Below, in pieces: positions 7,763 through 14,665 of a stretch of DNA of 35,663 nt; positions within the stretch are counted from its first letter, which is position 1; each line of letters starts with the position of its first letter. Below the pieces are notes generated by a model, which was not told the DNA's origin, did no database searches, and saw only the letters and a program-made list of their open reading frames with translations. The translations under genes were made by a program, and so were the position numbers. Source of the stretch: Acidobacteriota bacterium (GTDB lineage: Bacteria > Acidobacteriota > Terriglobia > Terriglobales > Acidobacteriaceae); contig JAKAAZ010000002.1 of the NCBI GenBank assembly GCA_021802085.1, positions 1 through 35,663 on the forward strand, in the 5' to 3' direction.

Positions 7763-8920
7763 GTGAAGATAGACAGCGTGGTTCTGCGGGAAATTCGCAT
7801 GCCTCTGGTGCAGCCGTTTGAAACCAGTTTTGGGCGCACCACCGAGAGACGCATTCTACTGGTGGAGGTGCAGAGCGATGGCGTCACCGGCTGGGGGGAA
7901 TGCACGGCGGGGGAGCATCCCAGCTTCAGCGGGGAGTGCACAGATACAGCCTGGCTGATGCTTGCCGATGAACTGATCCCGGCATTGCTCCACGCGGAGA
8001 TTGACTCCTCTGGCATGTGTCCGAAGGCGTTGAGCCATGTGCGCGGGAACCGGATGGCGAAGGCCGCGCTGGAAAATGCTGTCTGGGATGCGGAAAGCCA
8101 GCAACTCGGAATTCCACTGTGGGAACTGCTGGGCGGGTTGCGAAAAAAGATCCCTTGCGGGGTTTCCTTAGGCATTCAACCATCGATCGAAAAGCTTTTG
8201 GAACTGGTCGAAAGGGAACTGGCCTCGGGTTACCAACGTATCAAGCTGAAATGTAAACCCGGCATCGATGTTCAGTTGTTTGAAGCTGTGCGCAAGCGCT
8301 GGCCGAACATTTCGTTGAGTTGCGACGCGAATGGCTCGTACAGGTTGAAAGATCAGGAACTCCTGCGTTCCTTCGACGCGTTCGGCATGCTGATGATCGA
8401 GCAGCCGCTATGGCACAACGACTTTTATTTTCATGCCCTGCTGCAGCGCCAATTGGAGACTCCCATTTGCCTCGATGAGTCCATTCGCAATCGGCGCGAT
8501 GCGCTGGCGGCGATTGAAATGGAGTCTTGTCGAATCGTGAATATCAAGCTGGGCCGCGTGGGCGGATTCAGCGAAGCGATCCGCGTACACAATGTGACGG
8601 CAGAACGCGGCGTGCCTGCATGGTGCGGGGGAATGCTGGAGACAGGTATTGGCCGAGCGCATAACATTGCGCTCTCGTCGCTGGAGAACTTTACCTTGCC
8701 GGGCGATGTTTCAGCCTCCGCGCGCTACTGGGAGGAAGACATTATCGAGCCTGCGGTGGAGGTTTCGCGGAATGGCGAAATCGAGGTCCCGCAAATTGCA
8801 GGTCGAGGATTTGAAGTGAAGCGGGATCGCGTCGAGCGACTGACCGTTCGCCGCGAACGTTTTCATGCAAGGAACAAGGCCCATGGCGAGGCAACTGGGT
8901 CGATCAAGGCCCGCGCATAA
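7763..8920 (+). CDS. menC: MenC/NSAR family: o-succinylbenzoate synthase or N-succinylamino acid racemase
   Basis: A 385-residue enolase-superfamily enzyme of the OSBS/NSAR family. The family signature residues are intact: the KLK base pair (K161, K163), metal ligands D188 (SCDANGSY), E213 (IEQPL) and D238 (CLDES), and the opposing lysine K262 (NIKLGRVGG). All are in the expected order and spacing for a (beta/alpha)7-beta barrel. The start is GTG 7763 with GGGAG 7 nt upstream; the residues before it in the open frame do not fit the family. Sequence alone cannot separate menaquinone OSBS from racemase activity. The adjacent GNAT gene and the absence of other men genes here favour the racemase, as inference. 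Confidence 0.92.
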   Translation: MKIDSVVLREIRMPLVQPFETSFGRTTERRILLVEVQSDGVTGWGECTAGEHPSFSGECTDTAWLMLADELIPALLHAEIDSSGMCPKALSHVRGNRMAKAALENAVWDAESQQLGIPLWELLGGLRKKIPCGVSLGIQPSIEKLLELVERELASGYQRIKLKCKPGIDVQLFEAVRKRWPNISLSCDANGSYRLKDQELLRSFDAFGMLMIEQPLWHNDFYFHALLQRQLETPICLDESIRNRRDALAAIEMESCRIVNIKLGRVGGFSEAIRVHNVTAERGVPAWCGGMLETGIGRAHNIALSSLENFTLPGDVSASARYWEEDIIEPAVEVSRNGEIEVPQIAGRGFEVKRDRVERLTVRRERFHARNKAHGEATGSIKARA

Positions 8921-8951
8921 TCCGAAATTCGTCTGGATCGTGGATGGCCGG

Positions 8952-9977
8952 TTACGGGTGCGGCAATTCTATTTGTGCCGTAGGCGTCGTGGCGGGCATT
9001 TGTAAGAGCCAGTCGACCGCATCGGTAAATTTCCAGTTCTTAGGCACGGAGTGGTAGTCGGTAGCGGTTTCATCCACTACGATGTTCAATGGCTTCAGTA
9101 TGAGCGCTCTGCCCACCAGGTTCAAATTGAGATGCGCTAACTGCCAGCCGCACTCTGGCGTCCGTGTCTGCTCGATGCTGATTGTTCCTCCTGGGTAGAG
9201 AGTTCCCAGGATTCCCCAGCCATAATCCACAGTCCGGAAAAGGCGGCCTTCGATCTGAACCACGCGCAAATCCGTGGGATCGATCCATATTTCCCCTCGA
9301 ATTCCGGTCAAAATGCGAGATTCCAAAGTAGGCGGGGAAAAGTGAGGATTTGGGGTAAAGGTCAGCCGTATTGCAGGGCCGTTCGGCGTTTCGACCGATC
9401 CCGCAAACTGGTTGAGAAACGCGTCTGGAAGAACACGCATGATGCCGGCGAGTTGAGCCGCATCTTTCCGTTCGCTTCGGTTGCGGTGCTGCTGCGCCGC
9501 CGGATCGGAAGCGAGTTCGCGCAATCGTTCTATCTCCGCTTGTGTCTGCGCGGCGGACAAGGGCTGGTTGCGGATGGCGACCAGGCGAGCCACCCCCCCG
9601 TCGCTGGTTTCCACGATTTCTTTGGTCGTGTCGAGATTCCTGGTTTTCTTTCGGAACAGGTATCGGACTGGCGGGCGATGGCCGTAGGAATTGTTGAATT
9701 CATTTTCCACCGCTGCCCGCACCAGCGCGTGCGGATCGGATTGCGCCAGACTCCACGCGGAAGTGGGCGTGGCCTTCGCCGAGGAATCGGATGAGGCCCT
9801 TGCAGATGGAAGGAAAGACAGCGCCAACACGAAGAAAAGCGCCCAGGGGAGACGGCGCGAGGGCAGAGGGGGCAGGATGTGCTGGAATCCGCAGCCGCGC
9901 AGCTTGAGACGAAGGAACCGCAGCCTGGCAACGGGTATTGGGCCGGCTTTACTGCAATCGCCAATCCTCAAGCGCAA
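8952..9977 (-). CDS. Secreted protein of unknown function
   Basis: A 341-residue exported protein that I do not recognise with confidence. It begins with an unusually long basic N-region (about 42 residues), then a hydrophobic core and a likely signal peptidase site after SARA. The mature part has a charged helical segment (about 130-175, AQTQAEIERLRELASDPAAQQHRNRSERKDAAQ) and a beta-rich C-terminal half. The stretch GEIWIDPTDLRVVQIEGRLFRTVDYGWGILGTLYPGGTI recalls LolA-like outer-membrane lipoprotein-sorting folds, which is a guess. The start is TTG 9977, supported by a GAGGTGA site just upstream; no ATG lies nearby in frame. It converges on menC with 31 nt between stops. Confidence 0.72.
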   Translation of the reverse strand: MRLRIGDCSKAGPIPVARLRFLRLKLRGCGFQHILPPLPSRRLPWALFFVLALSFLPSARASSDSSAKATPTSAWSLAQSDPHALVRAAVENEFNNSYGHRPPVRYLFRKKTRNLDTTKEIVETSDGGVARLVAIRNQPLSAAQTQAEIERLRELASDPAAQQHRNRSERKDAAQLAGIMRVLPDAFLNQFAGSVETPNGPAIRLTFTPNPHFSPPTLESRILTGIRGEIWIDPTDLRVVQIEGRLFRTVDYGWGILGTLYPGGTISIEQTRTPECGWQLAHLNLNLVGRALILKPLNIVVDETATDYHSVPKNWKFTDAVDWLLQMPATTPTAQIELPHP

Positions 9978-10136
9978 ATGTCACCTCAGTTTCCTGACAG
10001 TTTACGATATACATTGGAAGCACACGGACCGTGAACTCTTGCATCCATCGCGATTCAAGATCGGCATATCGCGTATCCCGGATGTTGAGATGCAAACGGA
10101 TTGCGATTGCGGATGTGAAATGGAGATGACGTCAAG

Positions 10137-10790
10137 ATGAGCCCATTGTTTCAACGCGACGCCGGGCATAAAGAGCAACGCAATCACGCCCGCAAGCCTG
10201 CGGCTGGTCGCGTCCCTCGGCACTCCAGCGGTTGGATGAAGATCCTGGGCCGCCTGAAGGCGGAGCAAGGCCTGCGTGTACTGGACATCGGACCTACCTC
10301 TCCCACCAACATCAATTTTTTGACCGGGCTGGGTCACAGCGTTTACATGGCGGATCTGGTGGAAGAAGCCATCAAGCCGGAATGGTTGTTGCCAGTGGAG
10401 GAGAATGAAGCACAGAGGTACGACGTAGACGGGTTTCTTGCGCAGCACATGGATTTTGGCGGCCGCAAATTTGACGTTGTTCTTCTTTGGGATGCTCTGG
10501 ACTATATGCCGAGTCCACTGGCAGATGCAGTCCTGAGGAAATTGAAAGCTGTAATGAACGAGAGTGGGCAAGTCCTGGCGTTTTTTCATTCCCGTATGAC
10601 CGGGCCCGAGACAATTTTTTACCGTTACCACGTGGTGGACGGCGATATGGTTGAGACGCAGGAAGGTCCCGTCCATCCCATCCTAAGGAACTATCAAAAC
10701 CGCCAGATTGAGATCCTGTTGCAAGACCTGGGATCGTGCCGGTTTTTGCTGGCGAAAGATAACACCCGCGAGGTCATCGTCACCCGTTGA
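10137..10790 (+). CDS. Class I SAM-dependent methyltransferase-like protein
   Basis: A 217-residue soluble protein with a Rossmann methyltransferase pattern. Motif I reads VLDIGPTSPTNINFLTGLGHSVYMADL (residues about 47-73). An acidic end to beta-2 and a motif-IV-like DVVLLWDALDYMPSP follow, then LRKLKAVMNESGQVLAFFHS at the position of post-motif III. The first glycine loop is DIGPTSP rather than the usual DxGxGxG, so cofactor binding may be altered. The start at ATG 10137 has GGAG about 10 nt upstream. It sits 63 nt before thiO and may share its transcript. Substrate cannot be read from the sequence. Confidence 0.78.
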   Translation: MSPLFQRDAGHKEQRNHARKPAAGRVPRHSSGWMKILGRLKAEQGLRVLDIGPTSPTNINFLTGLGHSVYMADLVEEAIKPEWLLPVEENEAQRYDVDGFLAQHMDFGGRKFDVVLLWDALDYMPSPLADAVLRKLKAVMNESGQVLAFFHSRMTGPETIFYRYHVVDGDMVETQEGPVHPILRNYQNRQIEILLQDLGSCRFLLAKDNTREVIVTR

Positions 10791-10853
10791 CGACGCGTGG
10801 AGGGGCTTTTAAGCCATTCGTGAAGCAGGACTTCGAGCCAATACAATGAGGAT

Positions 10854-11909
10854 ATGAACAGTTCGCTTGTGGTCGATGTGGCCATTGCCGGCGGAGGCAT
10901 TATTGGATTGTCGCTGGCGTTGGAATTGCGGCAGCGTGGACTCTCGGTCGCGGTGATGGAGCGGGGGCACGCCATGAGCTCGGCTTCGTGGGCCGCGGGC
11001 GGAATGCTGGCGGTGAACGATCCGCAGAATCCTCTGAAACTATTGCCGCTCTGCATTCGCAGCTGGGCACTGTACCCGTCCTATTTGGCCCGCATTGAGG
11101 CGCTCTCTGGGCGGCCCGTCCCGCTGCGTACACAGCGGGCGCTGCAGGAGCAAAAGCCCGAGGGCGGGCTTGGGGGAACAGCGACAGCCGCGGAAATCGC
11201 AGAGCTTGCGCCTGGGCTGGATCCGGGCGGTCACAGCTTCGCATGGCTGGACGAAGGCAGCATCGATCCAAACGATCTCCGCGAGGCGCTGCCAGCGGCC
11301 GTCCGAGCGGCTGGCGGAACGTTGCTGGAAGAAACAGAAGTGCTGAGTGTCGAGACCACGGGCCGCGGAATCGTGGTGGAAACGCTGCGGGAGCGCATCT
11401 CCGCGGGAATGCTGGTGAATTGTTGCGGGGCCTGGGCGGGCGGGCGGCGGCTGGGTGGTGTACCGGTTGAGCCGGTCAAGGGCCAGATGGCCAATCTGCG
11501 GTGCGCGCCGGAACTGTTGCGTTGCGTGGTACGCACGGCGGGAGTGTATCTGGTGCCCCGCGGCGATGGCCGCGTGACCATTGGCGCCACGTTGGAACAC
11601 GCCGGTTTTGATGAGACGGTCGAATCCTCGCTTATCCGCCCGGTGATCGATGCGGCGCTTCGTCTGCTGCCGGAAGCCAGTCTTCCCTCGCCGCTGGACG
11701 CATGGGCCGGACTGCGTCCGGGCACGCCAGACGATTTACCCATCCTGGGCGCGGCGAAATTGGAGAACTGCTGGCACGCCACTGGACATTACCGGGACGG
11801 GATTCTGCTGGCCCCCGTGACCGCGCGCGTGATGGCGCAGGCGATGCTGGGAGAGACCCCCGACGTGTCGCTGGATGCCTTCAGTCCGGCGCGGTTTGGG
11901 TCAGACTGA
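10854..11909 (+). CDS. thiO: Glycine oxidase ThiO-like FAD-dependent amine oxidase
   Basis: A 351-residue FAD-dependent oxidoreductase of the DAO/glycine oxidase family. The N terminus has the dinucleotide-binding GGGIIG (13-18) after a beta strand, ending in an acidic residue (VMERG), followed by SSASWAAGGMLAV, typical of ThiO. The C-terminal WHATGHYRDGILLAPVTARVMAQ matches the family flavin and substrate-site block. ThiO oxidises glycine to the imine used to build the thiamine thiazole ring. No other thi genes are in the window, so another amine could be the substrate. The start at ATG 10854 follows GAGG with very short spacing. It converges on the P450 gene with 40 nt between. Confidence 0.85.
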   Translation: MNSSLVVDVAIAGGGIIGLSLALELRQRGLSVAVMERGHAMSSASWAAGGMLAVNDPQNPLKLLPLCIRSWALYPSYLARIEALSGRPVPLRTQRALQEQKPEGGLGGTATAAEIAELAPGLDPGGHSFAWLDEGSIDPNDLREALPAAVRAAGGTLLEETEVLSVETTGRGIVVETLRERISAGMLVNCCGAWAGGRRLGGVPVEPVKGQMANLRCAPELLRCVVRTAGVYLVPRGDGRVTIGATLEHAGFDETVESSLIRPVIDAALRLLPEASLPSPLDAWAGLRPGTPDDLPILGAAKLENCWHATGHYRDGILLAPVTARVMAQAMLGETPDVSLDAFSPARFGSD

Positions 11910-11949
11910 GCAGTTTTCCGGTTCAGGTGAAATATCCCGCGGCGATCCA

Positions 11950-13356
11950 TCACCTTCTTTTGGTCGAGACAACGACGCCATCGCGAGGCCGTAGAGAAAT
12001 TTGGGCGCTCAATGGAAGTTCCTTCGGAGCCGAACCGGGAAACCCCAGCCGCCAATTGCGGACCACACTGGCAAGCACCAGCACGGCCTCCATCCAGGCA
12101 AAGTTTTCTCCAATGCAAATTCGCGAACCGGCGCCGAAAGGGAAGTAGGCGTTGCGAGGGCGTTCCGTGACAGCTCTGGGTAGAAAACGATCGGGGTCGA
12201 AGCGCATGGGTTCCGGAAACCAGCGGGAGTCGCGGTGAATGGCAATTTGCGGGACCAGCAGCAAGGATCCAGCAGGAATCGCCAGGCCACGATAGGTATA
12301 GGAAACGGCCGCAGAGCGTGCTGTGACCCATACCGGCGGATAGATCCGCAGGGCCTCCGCGACGACCCGCTGGGCGTATGGAAGACGTTCATAAATTTCC
12401 GCAGCGCTTTGTTGCCGGCGCGATGCAGTGCCTCGGAGGACCTCAGACACTTCGGCAAAGACACGCTCCTGCGCATCCGCATGTTGAGCCATGAGATAGA
12501 AAATAAAGCTCAACCCATTCGCCGTCGTTTCATGCCCTGCCAGCAGCAGTGTAAGGCACTCGTCTCGTATCTGCCGGTCAGTCATCCCGCCGGTTCCACC
12601 TTCCGCATCCTGGCTGGACAGAAACATGGATAGCAGATCGCCATGGTCACGTCCGGATCTTCTGCGATCGGCGATCATCGCATAGATAAGAGCATCCAGT
12701 TTCTTCTGGGATTTCTGGATACGACCTAGAAAGCCGAAGGGAATTTTCAGCAGCAGGTGAGGAAATGGCAAGAATGCCAGCGGAAGAAATCCCATAAAGG
12801 CAGTTACGGAGTCGGAGATGGTTTTGACTTCCGATTCCACATCGCTATCGAACAGACATTTTCCCGTAATGCGCAAGGTCAGCTCAAGCATGGAGCGATG
12901 GATATCGAAGGTGGCCTCGCTCGGCCATCGTGTTGTCATCTCGTCGGCAAACTGCAGCATAGTTTCTGCATAAGCCGCGATTCTCTGGCGATGAAATGCA
13001 TGCTGGACCAATCTTCGCTGGCGCATATGGGCGGGTTCTTCGCTGGTCAGCAGCCCTTCTCCCAGCACAAATTTCGCGCGCTGCATCACGATGCCGCGGT
13101 GCTGCATGGCAGCGTCGCGGACCAAGACTTCCTGCACCATGTCGGGACGATTGAACTGAAAGACATGGCGTCCGAAAGCTTTGTAGTGGACGAGGTCTCC
13201 ATAGACTTGGGCATTTCTCTGGAGAAACTCATGCGTGCTCAGGCGCAGCAATCCAGGGTTGCGCATTCGGTTCCAGGTACTGGGGCCGGGAGGGTAACGG
13301 GTGCTGGCAGTCACGGTCAAAGGAAGAAGTTCGCCTTTCGAGCGGAATTTTGACAT
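11950..13356 (-). CDS. Cytochrome P450
   Basis: A 468-residue P450 monooxygenase with all core motifs. There is an I-helix oxygen-activation motif AGHETT (273-278), the K-helix ExxR (E334-R337), a PxRF-type block (FDPDRFLP) and the haem loop FGAGSRICIG with the axial cysteine C414. It has no obvious membrane anchor, as is usual for bacterial P450s. No ferredoxin or ferredoxin reductase is encoded nearby, so electrons must come from elsewhere. The start was set at ATG 13356 with AAGG upstream; ATG 13380 in frame would add 8 residues. It is divergent from the UPF0173 hydrolase with a 76-nt shared upstream region. Substrate unknown. Confidence 0.96.
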   Translation of the reverse strand: MSKFRSKGELLPLTVTASTRYPPGPSTWNRMRNPGLLRLSTHEFLQRNAQVYGDLVHYKAFGRHVFQFNRPDMVQEVLVRDAAMQHRGIVMQRAKFVLGEGLLTSEEPAHMRQRRLVQHAFHRQRIAAYAETMLQFADEMTTRWPSEATFDIHRSMLELTLRITGKCLFDSDVESEVKTISDSVTAFMGFLPLAFLPFPHLLLKIPFGFLGRIQKSQKKLDALIYAMIADRRRSGRDHGDLLSMFLSSQDAEGGTGGMTDRQIRDECLTLLLAGHETTANGLSFIFYLMAQHADAQERVFAEVSEVLRGTASRRQQSAAEIYERLPYAQRVVAEALRIYPPVWVTARSAAVSYTYRGLAIPAGSLLLVPQIAIHRDSRWFPEPMRFDPDRFLPRAVTERPRNAYFPFGAGSRICIGENFAWMEAVLVLASVVRNWRLGFPGSAPKELPLSAQISLRPRDGVVVSTKRR

Positions 13357-13432
13357 GCAGCCTTGCACTGAACGCTGCATCCGATTAGAAAGAAGTTTGT
13401 TTCAAATTCAAACTGTTAAGGAGAACAAAGCC

Positions 13433-14143
13433 ATGCCGCATTTTCATGGGATGACATTGCAGTGGTTAGGTCATGCCACCTTCTTTCTTGAAACTGCTCA
13501 AGGCACATCGATCTTGATCGATCCTTGGATCGAGTCGAATCCTTCGTGTCCCAAGGGATGGAAAGCTCCCGGGAAAATAGATCTTGTACTTTGCACCCAT
13601 GGCCATGGCGACCATATTGGAGACGCGTTGTCCATGGATCAACGGTATCACCCGACCTTCGTTGGAATCTATGAACTGACAGGCTGGCTGGCATCGCAAG
13701 GGGTGAAGAAGACCGTAGGGATGAATCTTGGAGGCTCATACCGTTTTCACGACGTCAACATCTGCATGGTGGAGGCCAAACACTCATCGAGCATAGAGGG
13801 CAAAGGAGCCGTGATTTATGCCGGAGTTGCCGCAGGGTATGTATTGCAAATCGAGGGTGAACCCGTGCTCTATCACTCCGGAGATACTGCGCTGTTCAGC
13901 GACATGAAACTTTTGCGGGAGCTATATGCGCCCGAGGTGGCCTGTCTGCCCATTGGCGACCACTTTACGATGGGGCCCAGGGCAGCCGCGCTTGCAGCGG
14001 AGTATGTGGGTGCGAGAGAAGTAATTCCCATGCATTATGGAACATTTCCGCAACTGACTGGAAGGCCGGAGGAATTGCGGCATCACCTGCAGGGAAAGGA
14101 AATCGAAGTAGTCGATTTGCAGCCAGGCGGAATTTTGCGGTAG
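13433..14143 (+). CDS. UPF0173 family metal-dependent hydrolase
   Basis: A 236-residue metallo-beta-lactamase-fold hydrolase of the UPF0173/YtkL type. It shows the early WLGHATFFLE block, the DPW strand end (ILIDPWIESNP), the metal motif H56-x-H58-x-D60-H61, a HSGDTALFSDM segment supplying a further metal ligand, and a C-terminal MHYGTFP block supplying a histidine. The start at ATG 13433 has a strong AAGGAGA site 8 nt upstream; the longer open frame from 13301 lies over the P450 N terminus and is rejected. The substrate of this family is not established. A hairpin terminator candidate follows about 50 nt downstream. Confidence 0.93.
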   Translation: MPHFHGMTLQWLGHATFFLETAQGTSILIDPWIESNPSCPKGWKAPGKIDLVLCTHGHGDHIGDALSMDQRYHPTFVGIYELTGWLASQGVKKTVGMNLGGSYRFHDVNICMVEAKHSSSIEGKGAVIYAGVAAGYVLQIEGEPVLYHSGDTALFSDMKLLRELYAPEVACLPIGDHFTMGPRAAALAAEYVGAREVIPMHYGTFPQLTGRPEELRHHLQGKEIEVVDLQPGGILR

Positions 14144-14190
14144 GACTAGCGCTAAGCGGCGACGCGATAAGATTACAACACAAATACTCG

Positions 14191-14215
14191 CAAGGCGGCT
14201 CGTTGCGCCGCCTTG
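14191..14215. terminator. Bidirectional hairpin terminator candidate
   Basis: A perfect 9-bp GC-rich stem, CAAGGCGGC at 14191-14199 and its complement at 14207-14215, closes a 7-nt loop. A short TTT run follows on the plus strand and a short T-rich stretch on the minus strand. It lies in the 95-nt gap between the convergent UPF0173 hydrolase and AT-hook-like genes, where a shared terminator is expected. The T-tracts are short, so efficiency is uncertain. Confidence 0.6.
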
Positions 14216-14238
14216 GTTTCTCGAGCATTCATTGTGAC

Positions 14239-14499
14239 TTATTTCGTTCCTTGCTGCTTCCTGCGCTCTGCCCAGCGTTTCCGCATCGCATCGGCAATTC
14301 GTTTGCGTCCCTCAGGAGATAGGCGGCGCTTCCGTTTTGCGGATTTCTTGGGTGCAGCCACGGCAGCCACGTGAGTTACCGTTGCAGCCTTGGGACGCCC
14401 CGGGCCTCGCGTCGTTGGTTTTCCTGTCAATAGCGCACGAGCTTGTTGCAGTCGTGAAATCTCTGAATCAATTTCATGTACGAGTCTATTAAAATCCAC
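14239..14499 (-). CDS. AT-hook/H1-like small basic DNA-binding protein
   Basis: An 86-residue, strongly basic protein. An amphipathic N-terminal helix (VDFNRLVHEIDSEISRLQQARALL) could dimerise. Next comes an AT-hook core RGPGRPK (31-37), an Ala/Val linker, a KKSAKRKRR basic patch, and a C-terminal LSPEGRKRIADAMRKRWAERRK helix seen in many small bacterial basic proteins of undefined role. The frame opens at TTG 14532, but GTG 14499 has GGAGGG 3 nt upstream and begins exactly at the helix, so it is preferred. A role in DNA packing or regulation is likely but inferred. It is transcribed toward the hairpin at 14191-14215. Confidence 0.75.
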   Translation of the reverse strand: MDFNRLVHEIDSEISRLQQARALLTGKPTTRGPGRPKAATVTHVAAVAAPKKSAKRKRRLSPEGRKRIADAMRKRWAERRKQQGTK

Positions 14500-14665
14500 A
14501 ATCCCTCCAATGTTCGATCCAATCTTGATCAATGTTACTCCTGCGAATCCGCCATCTAGTTCGCGGAAGTAAATTACACTATAACATTCTCCAAATACGG
14601 GGACGCTAAGAAAAGTGGTATTTCGTGAAAGAATAGTCTACAGGTTAGTTTCCTGGGTAGAGGCA

